Shown: positions 46,944-58,463 of the stretch, one piece after another
How the letters are laid out: each line of letters starts with the position of its first letter
How positions within the stretch are numbered: position 1 is the stretch's first letter
From: Calvatia gigantea
Taxonomy: Eukaryota; Basidiomycota; Agaricomycetes; Agaricales; Lycoperdaceae
NCBI GenBank assembly: GCA_025093985.1
Contig: JACAAK010000010.1
Location: forward strand, 645,501 to 709,500
DNA: 64,000 bases
Direction: 5' to 3'
Made by a program: the position numbers and the translations under genes
Notes under the pieces: generated by a model
Told to the model about the DNA's origin: nothing
What the model saw: only the letters and a program-made list of their open reading frames with translations
The model's database searches: none

Positions 46944-48817
46944 TTGCACTCCGGGTTTTGGGATGGCAGTATAATTTCGCATGATGTAAAATGTGCTCAA
47001 AGAGTTAGACCTGGCAAAAAAAAAAAAGAAGGAATGAAAAGGATACATAGAGCTATAACAGTGGGATACCGAAATGTGGGGCAAGCGTAGAAGGTGGAGA
47101 ATCGGAAACGGGGGGCGAGAAAAGGAGAGGCGCGCACTGAGTTGCTCCATGTTGTTGAAGTCCGGAACTACTCCCCGGGGACGGAAATTTTTAGTGCGGG
47201 GTGCGTGGTATGTGAGGAACCATGCACGCCGGGTTGTTAGGTGGTGAGGGTGGTAGACGTTGAAGGCAATGGGAGGGGTAACGAGCCGTGTTTGAAATAC
47301 TAGTCGGTATGACCTCCATAACGCAACAAAGGCCAACTGCCATATGTTCTATCACCATCAAAAGATACACTATGCGGTCTTCAACCGATGACATGGGTTT
47401 CGCAACGGCAAACCACGTTATGACTGTCCTTGGCGAATTTCAGGACAGAATCAATTCGCTTCAAAGAGAATCTGGACTGCGCCAAGGTCGATTTAAGGCT
47501 TGTAGATCTCAGAGACAAGGACAACCAGCCCCCCTTCCCCCCTGAGTTGCTCCTCTAAACCAGCCATTTCCCTCATGAGCTGCAGATGATCATCACTCCT
47601 GAATAATGGCCGTTCCCCTTTGGATAGGCCTTCGATGGCTCGATTTACAGAGGCTCGTCCAATACTCCCACCGGGGCGAGAACCGCTTTCGTTGCCGTGC
47701 ACCACAGCCGCGGTGATAGTGCTATAGGCATGATTTTCATGGATGGCAAGGATACGAAACAGCAACGCTGGTCGGGAGGTTTCGAGCGCGTCCATCCAGT
47801 GAGTAACTTGACTTTTCGTACTGCACCTCTCCAAAGTGCACGTCTCTTGTGAACCTCCCGCCGGGAGAATGTCATAACTTGCTTCCACTAGCTTATCCTC
47901 CGCCTCGTAGAACACCAAACCCCATCGTATCGCAGACCCAGCGGAATCCCCTCTGATCAGGATAGCGACGTCGTGGACAGATAAAATAGGTGATGTCGAA
48001 ACCGCTGAACACTTCGGAGCGTTGGCCTTTATCATGAGTGAGGGGCGCCCAACAAAATTGGGGTGTTCGTTTGAATGGTGGTAAGCCAGGGCATCCACTA
48101 CCTTATATAATTTCGCGCTGTGAGCCAACCACAATTCAGGAACTGGACACAGGGGTCCAGCCGAATTCTACCTACTCTGCATTCACTCTCAAAATGTGGC
48201 ACGTATCTCCGTAATGTACGGACGCGATCTCACCCTTGAGTATAGATTCCCCTTTCATGGGTGCAGGGGTGTGTGTGCGGAGGATCAGGCCTCGTTCAAT
48301 TCATAGACGATTAAGTGTGCTGGCAGGTCCAAGAGTGGTCAAATCGGACTAAAGTGCGGCATTTTTCAATCTGGGTACCCAAGAGACACGGAGGCGCGGC
48401 CGTGTGTTGGAATAGGTGGGCACGCAGTGGCCGTGGAGTAAGGATTGGGTCAAAAGGTATTCGGTCTGTTGAGTGTCTTCTCACCGCAACCGGAATGCCA
48501 CGGGCGTTCGGTGGGACAATGGAGAAATCTCGTTGTGAACCGACCGAGTACGAAGATATGAACCAGAGGTGATAAAGATCCCGATTTCACGATTGGCGTT
48601 TTCATTCTTCCGATGCAAGTTGCTGCAAATTTGCGACAAAACGGAGGTGGGGAAAGTTGCCAGTGCGTGGGTGTCAAGGTGTGAGTCTGATCCGGTCAAA
48701 TGATAGGCGCTTATGCAATATGGTCCAGTCTCCGAGAATGAGCCACCGAATACTGGAGACGATTTTCTTCCCGATTTGAAGCATCACCCAGATATCTACT
48801 CCCGAGTGGTGCAACCA
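46944..48817. repeat. Segmental duplication block B, copy 2
   Basis: Same sequence as 39678-41551. To the left only a few bases of patchy similarity remain. To the right it diverges at 48818, where unrelated sequence follows instead of the NACHT exon. Confidence 0.93.
47493..48134 (-). CDS. Small unknown protein, family X, copy 3 (identical to copy 1)
   Basis: Encodes the same 213-codon frame as 40868-40227 because it lies inside the duplicated block. The identity implies a very recent duplication or an assembly artefact. If real, the locus carries two identical genes and one diverged member. Confidence 0.6.
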   Translation of the reverse strand: MWLAHSAKLYKVVDALAYHHSNEHPNFVGRPSLMIKANAPKCSAVSTSPILSVHDVAILIRGDSAGSAIRWGLVFYEAEDKLVEASYDILPAGGSQETCTLERCSTKSQVTHWMDALETSRPALLFRILAIHENHAYSTITAAVVHGNESGSRPGGSIGRASVNRAIEGLSKGERPLFRSDDHLQLMREMAGLEEQLRGEGGLVVLVSEIYKP

Positions 48818-48904
48818 TTTAATAGGTAGATGTACTTGGCAGGTATGAGACAAACCGTGTTGGAATGACAGCGGGACGCCTAGATCCCCCATAAATTAGG
48901 GGTG

Positions 48905-48934
48905 GCCTTCGCTGCCTCCTGGGTCAGCGAAGGC
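48905..48934. other. Perfect 10-bp inverted repeat
   Basis: GCCTTCGCTG, a 10-base spacer, then CAGCGAAGGC. It could form a stable hairpin. It lies 88 bases beyond the right border of block B copy 2, outside any supported gene. Confidence 0.5.
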
Positions 48935-49588
48935 TAAATCGGACTTGAGAGTCTCATTCATCCACTCTGGTCGTCCTTGGACCGGTTTTCCTTTCCTGGG
49001 CACTGATTGTCAATGCTGCAGCTCCGACAAATATCATCTCGCAGTGGTGCTCCTTTATGAATCCTTTCTACGAGCTTCCCTTTGGGCTAGTGGTCCCTAG
49101 CCCCTGGACACTTCCATTTCGGATAGTTTAGTTGCTGGCACGGAACTAATTTCGCTTCGCTCAAATCGGTCTATTTCGAGCTGCGGTGAGATTGTATAGT
49201 TTCACGACCCCCAAACTCTGGAGTTCGCTGTAACAAAAACAGGGGAAACCATGACACATCACGGACGAGAGCACAAAAGAAATGCGAGATGTGGAAGGTT
49301 GGGATCGAGGAGCGCTGGCCAATAATACACGCGCGGACTTTACAAATGGGATGCCGAGTGAAGGTAAAAAGCATGTGATATTGGTGGGACACCAGTCCAC
49401 TAATGGGGTGGTGGCCAAGAAATGCAGGCATAGACATGTCTCGGACATGCGGCTCACTGTAGGCATAGGTGGGGACGATTCTGTGGTCGTTAAGGCTAGG
49501 CGCACCCGGTGTGGAATGGCGTTTAACACCCTCGGGACTCAGCCACCTTGTGGCCAGCACCTTGACTGCTCCCACCTCCTGTGGTAGA
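48935..49588. other. Intergenic, nothing recognised
   Basis: Overlapping short frames on both strands, none with a known motif. It separates the NACHT cluster from the unknown gene at 49589-50473. Confidence 0.35.
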
Positions 49589-50473
49589 TCAGTACAAGCT
49601 CACAATTCCCGTGATTTGCCTTGAGGGGTCCAGCACCATGAGATACAATGGTTGCCAATAACCAGCGCCGTCGTCAGAACAAGCGAGTAAGAGATCAAGG
49701 CCGATCGATTTTGCCGAGGCCACCAAGTCCTTCGGAGGTTCCCAAGTTTGTGGACAGGGGGGCATAGCCGTGATTGATCTTCCATGGTGATCGATAGACA
49801 CCGCAAGTAACTCGAGAAGCAATGACGACCTCGCTGGGAATATGGAGAATAGACATGAAAGACCATCGGCGCCAAGGGCCGGTTCATCAACGCCCAGTGC
49901 AAGTGGGTGAATTCGTGCTCGGGCGATAAGGGATCGTGATGCTGCGGAATGCGATGGTGTCAATGAAAGTAAATCACGATCTATGAGAAGGGGCTCACTC
50001 CGAATACGGAGCGCTGACGTCCGAGAGAGTCGTGCGTCTCTTGAACACGAAAGGTATAGCGACCAGCAATGGAAATGGTCATCACCTGTCACGGTCTTGT
50101 CTCCTGGACGTGGAGGGGTGTATTGCAAGATAACGGACAATGGACACGAAGCTTGAAATTCATCCCCCGGGAAATCGATAATCTTCTTTATTTCAAAAGT
50201 TCTAGGAGGAGAATACCCCAGTGTGAAAGCGCCACCTTGTAGGATTGGTCCACAGCGCACGTGGAATGGCACGTGACACGAATCAGAAAATAAAGAGTGA
50301 TCTTGAAGACGACTTTTGACATAATGGTGAACGCGTCCACGCTGACCAGATGTGAGGTGGTTGGTGACTTTCTTGGTCACAATGATTCCGTCGGCTAAGG
50401 AGCTGAGGCTTGAGAAGCAATTCCATTTGTTGTCACCATCGCTGCATTTGCGTCTCGATGTATTTGAGAGCAT
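49589..50473 (-). CDS. Hypothetical protein, 294 aa
   Basis: One open frame of 294 codons. The N-terminal half has alternating strands (RGRVHHYVKSRLQDH, GGAFTLGYSPPRTFEIKKI), and the second half is Leu/Ala/Ser-rich with SCLFSIFPARSSLLLELLAV. A further minus-strand frame at 50740-50480 may be a 5' exon. The layout resembles F-box or beta-propeller-like hypothetical proteins of Agaricomycetes, but no diagnostic motif is visible. Confidence 0.45.
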   Translation of the reverse strand: MLSNTSRRKCSDGDNKWNCFSSLSSLADGIIVTKKVTNHLTSGQRGRVHHYVKSRLQDHSLFSDSCHVPFHVRCGPILQGGAFTLGYSPPRTFEIKKIIDFPGDEFQASCPLSVILQYTPPRPGDKTVTGDDHFHCWSLYLSCSRDARLSRTSALRIRSEPLLIDRDLLSLTPSHSAASRSLIARARIHPLALGVDEPALGADGLSCLFSIFPARSSLLLELLAVSIDHHGRSITAMPPCPQTWEPPKDLVASAKSIGLDLLLACSDDGAGYWQPLYLMVLDPSRQITGIVSLY

Positions 50474-50740
50474 GACCGTTCAGACGGAAGGAGGTAGTCG
50501 TGGGCAAGAAATGCAATAGGTAGACACGGACAAGTGGGAAATAGTAAAATTAGTTGGGTTGCTTATATGGCAGCGCTCGCAGGTATCGATTATGGGATGA
50601 GATGTCATATATGCCATACTTGAGGTTGCGTAGAGCCACAAAGCACAGCTCTCCTGAGAACCAAAGTGGGCGAATGGAGGAGCGACAGATTGGAAGGGAA
50701 CCCCTATTTGCACCGGACAGCCAGGTAACAAAGAAACCAC

Positions 50741-51807
50741 AAGGGAAGGTTAATCCATCCAGTGTACTCTCGGCATCAGCGAAATTCCCCAAATATGGGT
50801 GTTATAGGCGCCTGTGAGTCCCGAGGCAGCGAGTAAACCAGCCGAGCAAGGGCAACTAGGAAATAGAAGAACTGCCGCAAGGCTGACGCACCCTATCGGT
50901 CTCCGAAATTTTGAGAAGACCTCTAAGATGCAGTGGTATTGCAGAATTCCAGCGCGGAATTACGAGGGCCACATGCCTCGTGTTTCTCGACAAGCTGTGC
51001 AGGACGAAGAGCCAACGCTGTGCACAAGCCTATGCCTAACCTCGTCGATAAGGGAATTAGTCACGACATTCGAAGTCCTTGCCGCGTGTTTTCTTGCTAA
51101 TTGGGGCGTTTGCACGAAATGAGATAGGATGGCTGGTCCGAGAGCTACCCTCCATCTTGTGGCGACGTTGAAGCCTCGAGGTAAGATGGAAGCAATGCAT
51201 TGTGGCTTCGGCATAGTTGCCGCTCGTCAAAGAACAGCAACCTTGAGATAGTTGGTTTTGTCGTAATTTGAACGGGCAAAGCCAGGAGACAGGAGGTTGG
51301 ATGTCATCCAGGTTTTCCCGGGCGTATCTTCATCAGGCGTGCGAAATAAGACGAGCTCAACCCTTCCCATGCTTCACAACACCCCGACACTGACCACAAC
51401 CAAGCGGGTCACAACCCCAGCAATGTTGTTGGCAGCGTCATTTTCTATCCCTCTGGGGGCACAAGGCCTTCCTCACCATTTGCCTCTCCCCTCCGCTGGA
51501 ACTACGGACATGGCGTGCTTTCCTGGAAATCAAAAAGAATTTCAATCAATCCCTCGACCGGTATTCCGTTCCGACCGGCCCGTCAGCCGAAGCCCTCATC
51601 CAGAGCGGGGCGCCATCCCGACGAGTAAATATCCGTTTGATTCTCCCCAGTGGTCCATGGTCACGATGGAATGTCATCGCATTCATGCGCTTCGATGCGT
51701 ATATTTAAGCCAGGCGAGCAGTCCCTTACTCTTTATTTCTCACTCTTTACCAGATTCTAGCTGGATACTGTTTCAAACTGGTATTTATTCCACCCGCTCG
51801 ATAAAAG
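50741..51807. other. Upstream region of the fuconate dehydratase gene
   Basis: A 172-codon plus-strand frame at 51297-51815 ends inside the first exon of the next gene. It is Ser/Pro/Thr-rich with no domain and is probably non-coding. The rest shows only short frames. Confidence 0.4.
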
Positions 51808-53670
51808 ATGGTTAGGATCACGGGCTTTAAAGCTCATGGTGTGTACGATCCATTCCTACAACTTAGCCAGCTTGTAATTTAGACTCTTAGATGTGAGGTT
51901 CCCTACCTCATTAACTGGGGATGGTACCGACGCCATGTACGCCTCCCCTCCCCTCTACGCATCCCAAAACCTAACCCAACTTCCGTAAAACACAACAGGA
52001 ATACAGACTGCGACTACTCCTCCGCCTACGTCGCGCTTTCCACCTCCGACCCAAAGCTCACAGGATACGGCATGACATTCACCATCGGACGTGGAAACGA
52101 CATTGTTTGCGCTGCCATTCACCAACTCGCATCAAGGCTCTTAGAGAAAGATACAGAAGAGTTGTTCGCGGATATGGGAAAAACCTGGGACTATATGAAC
52201 GCGGATCCCCAGTTGAGGTGGATCGGGCCTGAGAAGGGTGTGGTGCATATTGCGCTTGGGGCTGTGAATAATGCCCTTTGGGATCTATTTGCGAGGAGTA
52301 GAGGGAAGCCTTTATGGAAGTTGATTGTTGATTTTACGCCAGTGAGTGTTAATTATAGTTTGATAAAAAACAGTTGGTGCTCATAGCTCCGATGGCATGT
52401 AGGAAGAGTTGGTGAGGGCAGCAGCTTGGAGGTATATCTCGGATGCTATCACGAAAGAGGAGGCGATTGCAATGTTGAAGACCAAGGAAGCTGGAAAAAA
52501 GGAAAGGGAAGAGAAGGCCCGAGAACTGGGGTAACTGAGATCATTTCGCAGTTTGTCTACCATCACTGACGGAATTGATAGATACCCTGCATATGTCACT
52601 TCTGCAGGATGGCTTGGTCAGTGATTCCAGGAACCTGATTGGATGACAACATCTCTGACACGCGAGGACAACAGGCTATACTGATGAAAAAGTCGCTCGT
52701 CTTACCAAAGAAGCACTCGCAGCAGGATTCAATCATTTCAAAATGAAAGTTGGAGCCAACGTCGATGATGATCTGAGGCGAGGCAACCTCATCCGTTCTA
52801 TCATCGACGATCCGCATTTCGTCGCCGTTAAACGAGATCCAGCAAGCAAAGAGTTGGAAGGAAAGAATGCCGGTCCTACGGGGAGCGTGCTGATGATTGA
52901 TGCCAACCAAGTCTGGGACGTCCAACAAGCTATTGAGTATGTAACCAAACTCAAGGAGATCCGACCGTGGTGAGTATGGGCATTGTTACAACAATAACTG
53001 CGACCGCCTGGAGCTAATTTATCGGCTTGTCTGACCCAGGTTCATCGAAGAACCTACTGCGCCGGATGATATCCTCGGACATGCGGCAATCCGCAAAGCG
53101 CTCAAGCCGTACGGAATTGGAGTTGCCACTGGAGAACACGCACATAACAGGATGGTTTTCAAACAGCTGTTACAAGCTGATGCCATCGACGTCTGCCAGA
53201 TCGATTCTTGTCGGCTTGCGGGTGTTAGCGAGGTTCTTAGTGTATTATTGATGGCTGCTAAATTTGGTGTGGTGGTCTGCCCGCATGCAGGAGGTGTGGG
53301 ATTATGCGAATATGTGATCCATCTCAGGTGCGTCTCAGGCCAAAGGGTTTTTAAGTTACCTGTACCTGATGCAACGATGCTAGCCTGATCGACTATATTG
53401 CTGTATCCGGGTCAATGGAGAGGAATGTGCTGGAATATGTTGACCACTTGCACGAACACTTTGTCAACCCGTGTTCCATCAACGACAAAGGAAGATACAA
53501 TGTTCCCAGTAATCCCAACGAAGGCTATAGGTATGGGTGCATGATCGAAGAAGAAGTAGCTTCTGATGTTCTTTTTATTCAGTATTGAGATGCACGAATC
53601 AAGCATTGCGGAGTACGAGTGGCCAAATGGGACGTACTGGGTGAAACGTCGAGAAGAAGGCAGTATATAA
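51808..53670 (+). CDS. L-fuconate dehydratase, enolase superfamily (ENOSF1-like)
   Basis: Nine exons: 51808-51838, 51891-51936, 51999-52341, 52403-52530, 52582-52616, 52675-52969, 53040-53327, 53384-53530, 53583-53670 (1401 nt, 466 aa, no internal stop). The capping domain opens [17 protein letters not shown]. The barrel has [11 protein letters not shown] with the catalytic Lys, metal ligands in MIDANQ, FIEEPT and GEHAHN, and the catalytic His in CPHAGG. It would dehydrate L-fuconate to 2-keto-3-deoxy-L-fuconate in the non-phosphorylated fucose route (family knowledge). The length matches the family (about 440 aa) and all active-site motifs are intact. Related acid-sugar dehydratases of the same superfamily are the main alternative. 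Confidence 0.9.
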
Positions 53671-54030
53671 ATAAAATGAAATCTGTATTGTATTGATGTG
53701 GCTGTGCCTGAGCGAACCCGTTGAACTGCTTTGGTGAGATCGGGCGATCCGATCTTCCTGTGGCCGTTCATCTTGGGAATCCCTGGGCCAGAATCTCGAG
53801 GACTCCACGCAAAAATACGCCTGTAAACTGCGTATAGCTTAAGGAAGCCGAGATCCAGAAGAACTGCTGAAGAACTGCGAAGGATAAGCAGATATGGCAG
53901 AACCGGCGGCAAGTCAAGTGTGGGAAAGGTTGAAGTTTGTGGTTATATAAGGGCCCACGTCGTAAGCTTGCAAGCCATCAGACGGTATCGCATCCCCTCG
54001 CAGTCCCAAAAAATACGCGGACACCCGCTC
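53671..54030. other. Intergenic between fuconate dehydratase and Tup1
   Basis: 360 bases holding the 3' UTR of the first gene and the Tup1 promoter. No specific site assigned. Confidence 0.4.
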
Positions 54031-56633
54031 ATGTCCACAGGCACAATTTATAACGTATTTATTACTGATTTATCTCAAGTGAATATTAGCTAATTCCCCT
54101 CCAGCACCGCAGCCTTCAGCCCACAGGGCCTCCCGCACAGGGTTCTAGCCAGTCCCATAGCCACGCCCGTCTAAACGAGTCCCTAGATAACATTCGTGCA
54201 GAGTTTGACAATCTTGCTGCAGAAGTAGGCGTAGCCAGGGCCCAAAAAGATGAATTCGAGACAAAGGGTGCGTTAAAAATCCACCACATATCATCAAACT
54301 TCCTCAATTCTCACACTCCAAAACTCTACAGTCGTCGGACAGGTCAACGAGCTAAATATTATCAGACAGTCACTATACGATCTCGAAGCTCAACATAACA
54401 AAGTTAGACAACAGTTCGAGGAGGAATTATCCAGGCTCAGGAACGAGCTTATGACCACCAGGCAGCAGCTCGCAGCTGCCACGAGCGCTGCTGGCGGGCC
54501 TCCCCCTTCAGGTCCTGGTATCAGTGCAGTCCCAGGCGCTCCCAGTCAGATCGGACCGGGTGGTGCGCTCGTCAGTGGGGGTCCGGCATACCCTCCGGCT
54601 GGTGGTGAGCCAGCCTATGGCAGAGATTATGGAAGGGACAGGCCAGTAGAACGGGAGCCGAGAGGGGCTGAGCGGCCTGGTTTAGGTCTATTGGGTGCGG
54701 ACCGGGGATTGGGTCCATTGAGTGACCGAGAGAGGGAAAGGGACAGGTTGGATAGAGATCGTGAGAGGGACCGAGAAAGGGAAAGGGAACGTATGGACAG
54801 GGAACGAGATAGAGTTCTTGATTCGAGGGACCCAAAGAGGCCGAAAAGCGAAAGGATTAAAAGCGATCGTCCCGGTGAGTTTTCTTCATTTGAGCGCCAA
54901 TGATGCGCGCTTCTTTGTCGGCGTCAAAACTTATTGTTTCTGCCGCTGGTTGTTCAGACCAGTTCAGTCCTTCCCTGGGCAACTTGGGCGTCGGTCCCTC
55001 GAGCGGTGGCCCAACACCCAAACTCCCGCCACCCCCAGTCCCCGGATCTTATGGAGGACCTACCCCTTCCGGTCCTGGAGAGCCTGTTGTTCCAAGCCAC
55101 ACTGGACCTGGATTACACACAGGGCCTGGAGGGCCTGGCGGTCCACCTCCACTTGCTGGCCCGTCATCAGGTCACCCAACGACGGGACCTGGTGTTGGCC
55201 CTCCAGGGGGTAACCAAGGCTTCCCTGACGACCTCGACATCCACACCGTACCGCCCGAGCTGAAGAAGGAGGGCAGTGACTGGTTCGCAATTTTCAACCC
55301 CAAAGTCAAGAGACAGCTCGATGTCACCTTGGTCCATAATTTAATGCACGAAAGGTAAGACTCCCCCGCTTTTATAATGATTTTTACCTAAAAATACGTG
55401 GTGGACTAGTGTCGTTTGCTGCGTCCGCTTCTCGGCAGACGGAAAATACCTGGCAACAGGATGTAACCGAACCGCTCAAATTTACGATACCAAAACCGGC
55501 CAAAAGACTTGGTCAGTCAATAACCCCATATCGTTACACCCATGACTCATTTTCGTAAACTCCAGCGTACTTGTGGACGAAGCTGCCGGAAAATCAGGTG
55601 ATCTTTACATCCGAAGCGTCTGCTTCAGTCCCGATGGAAAGTACCTTGCCACAGGAGCTGAAGACAAACAGATCCGCGTACGTCACTTCTGGGTATTCCG
55701 ATTTTCCGCATAGCTTACCTACTCTCTTCAACCAGATTTGGGATATCGCCAAGAAACGCATTCGTAACGTCTTTGACGGCCACCAACAAGAAATCTACTC
55801 TCTAGACTTTTCGACGGACGGTCGCCTCATCGTCTCTGGTTCCGGTGACAAAACTGCCAGAATCTGGGATATGGTTGATGGAACCTCAAAAGTCCTCACC
55901 ATCAACGACCACGACTCCTTAAACAACGACGCAGGCGTTACGTCCGTCGCCATCAGTCCCAATGGACAATACGTCGCTGCAGGCAGTCTCGACACCGTCG
56001 TGCGTATTTGGGACGTGCAGACTGGCCAGTTGGTCGAGAGGCTACGCGGGCACAGGGATAGTGTTTATAGCGTTGCATTCACGCCTGACGGCAAGGGACT
56101 CGTAAGTGGCAGTTTGGACAAGACACTAAAGTTCTGGGATGTTAGCGCACTTGGTGGTGGACCTGGTGCCGTTGCGAAGAGGAACAAGGACGGGAAGAGG
56201 GAAGACAAGGGAAGCCCTTGCACGATGAATTTCACTGGACATAAAGTACGTTTTAACGCTTTGGTTATTGTGATTGATGTTTGACTAGCGTTCGCAGGAT
56301 TATGTGTTGAGCGTGGCAGTTTCACATGATGGACAGTGGATTGTTTCCGGATCCAAGGATCGCGGTGTACAGTTCTGGGATGCGAAGAATGCGGTTGTAC
56401 AGTGTATGCTCCAAGGACATAAAAATTCTGGTCCGTCCTTTGCTGCCCGTCCAAATCATTACTTCTCACTTCGAATCCTCGCAGTTATCTCTATTGACTT
56501 GAGCCCCGCTGGGAGCATCCTGGCAACGGGGAGTGGCGACTGGCAGGCAAGAATCTGTACGTACTTACCATTCTACATCGTCCCAACGATAAATCTTACT
56601 CTCGTCACAGGGAGCTATAGCCCCGTTGCATAG
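54031..56633 (+). CDS. TUP1: Tup1 transcriptional corepressor (Tup_N plus WD40 propeller)
   Basis: Ten exons: 54031-54054, 54105-54267, 54332-54874, 54958-55354, 55410-55511, 55566-55677, 55736-56245, 56298-56430, 56485-56556, 56611-56633 (2079 nt, 692 aa). The N-terminus ([19 protein letters not shown] to [15 protein letters not shown]) is the Tup1 tetramerisation and Ssn6-binding coiled coil. A Pro/Gly-rich linker with an Arg-Glu-Asp repeat follows. The [16 protein letters not shown] segment leads into the propeller, with repeats such as [46 protein letters not shown] and [23 protein letters not shown]. The protein ends WSYSPVA. Tup1 is recruited by DNA-binding repressors and works through histone deacetylases. 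Length and order are typical. Confidence 0.94.
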
Positions 56634-57119
56634 TCGCTGCCCGGTCTCTCTATTCCCTTATCCCCCCCTTCATCCCCATAATTCCCGTCGTATGTGTTAT
56701 CCATGTTTCTGTTCCAGTCCTTTTTCTTGGACAGTGTTTGGAGAAGGTAGACATTTCTGCTGTTAAAATAATTGTGTAGTCTTCCGTTATCGGGTGTAAG
56801 TTCCTTTCCTGTTCCATAGTGCATACGTACGTACGTACATATATATATATCTCTTCTCCCTGATTTTCTGAGTTTTGGATTAGTGAATATCAAAATTATA
56901 AATGAGCTTTGTCAGCTGGAAGGCCGGAAGCATACTTGTAGATAATTGATACTGACTACTTGATGTAGTATTCTCTTAGACTAGGCCGAATTCTGTGCCT
57001 TCAGCATGGGTGGTACTGTCTGACTTTCAAGTACTTTCATATTCTAACCTATCTTTCTTGCTCTTATTTTTCTGACAATTACTTTATTTTCACATTCTTA
57101 CTTATTTTCATCCAACATT
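56634..57119. other. Tup1 3' region and right border of the gene island
   Basis: Includes a short alternating tract (about 56824-56850, CGTACGTACGTACATATATATATAT). Composition becomes AT-rich toward the Tc1 element at 57122. No gene. Confidence 0.5.
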
Positions 57120-57402
57120 TACAGTAAGGGACAAAACTGTTCCAATGCTTTGAGATTCTTTAAAGATCATTGAATAGCTCTGATACCACTGTGGCTGTGC
57201 ACTTCATATTTTAATTTTAGATACCCCTATATCCTTGCTAATCACGTGCCAAAAATGATTATGTAATTCAGAGTTTTGAACAAGTTATGAATTAATTAAT
57301 ATTCTCTACTCATTGGAACAGTTTTGTCCCTCTTGAAAATCATATACAAAATAGGTATTCTAGTACTTGGTATAGCCTCCCTTGGCTTGTAAAACTGCCT
57401 GA

Positions 57403-57955
57403 TGTTGAATCTCAATCTGTACCACTATGTTGGTTCAGTCTATTTATAGCTGAAATGGGTTTCGAGTATTTCACTTTCAGAGGGTCAATAATAACAGACA
57501 TCTCATAGACTACAGACTATGTACAAGAGTAATATACTGCACTACTGTAGCTGGTTAGATGACTCCACATGGAACCTTCTAGTACATGCATTGTACACAG
57601 TATGCACTCTTTATGCTACTGGTAGATAGTGTTACCTCCCTGTTTCAGGTGTATGGTCACATCACCTAGGACTTAGTATAAGTACCTTTATGTAGTATGA
57701 GACATGTAAACCTCTTGGGTAGGCCTTCTTGGCTATAGACACCCTCTTCATTCTTTGAACATTAGCCTCTATCTAAGTGTGCTTCGCTGCTACCTTGCCC
57801 TCCTCTATGGAGTTGACAGGCTGGTATAAGACTCTCTGGAATCCTCTGGATCTCCCTTACACCATCTCTGGGTGAGTATGACTACCCTCCACCACTCACA
57901 CATACACTAGCATAGTAGTGTGATTATATTGGGATGTTATCTTGTTCTCTCAACA
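57403..57955. repeat. Solo copia LTR (553 bp) inside the Tc1 transposase, 5-bp TSD
   Basis: TGTTGAAT to TCTCAACA, the forward counterpart of 6105-6666. Flanked by CCTGA on both sides (57398-57402, 57956-57960), the exact 5-bp duplication of an LTR element. The internal region has been lost by LTR-LTR recombination. Confidence 0.95.
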
Positions 57956-58463
57956 CCTGAACCCTCCTAGGCATACTTTCTATCAAATTTTGGCACACCT
58001 CCTTTGGAATATCCTCCTATTCCTTTTCTATCCTTTCCTAGAGGATATTTATGCTACTAGGGGGGTCATCATACTCTCCAAGCTGATTCTTGAGGTAAGT
58101 CCACAAATGTTCAATGGAATTAAGGTCTGGAGACTGTGGGGGCCATACTATAACCTCCATTTCAGAGTCATTAAACCATTCTGTGGCCTTTTTGCTCTTG
58201 TGTTTGGGGTCATTGTCCTGTTGGAAAACCACATCCTTTTTCTTCTTCCTATGCCACCTTAGGCTCCTCTGCAGTTCATTATTCAGAATCTTCACATAAA
58301 GTGTGGCATCCATCTTCCCATTGATTCTGCTAGCAAACCCCACTCCTTCCCAAAACATATAGCCCCAGATCATCAGATTTCCTCCTCCAAACTTGACTGT
58401 TCCCTCAACCAATCTATTATTCAGCTCCTCACCTTGCCTTTTCCACACCCAAACCCTTCCATC

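Noticed and set aside
51297..51815. A 172-codon frame upstream of and overlapping the fuconate dehydratase start.
   Set aside because: No recognisable domain, Ser/Pro bias, and it overlaps the well-supported first exon in another frame.
54572..55290. Frames antisense or out of frame to Tup1.
   Set aside because: They are shadows of the Pro/Gly-rich and Arg/Glu/Asp-repeat linker of Tup1.
56822..56852. Alternating CGTA/AT tract.
   Set aside because: An ordinary microsatellite in the Tup1 downstream region with no sign of function.
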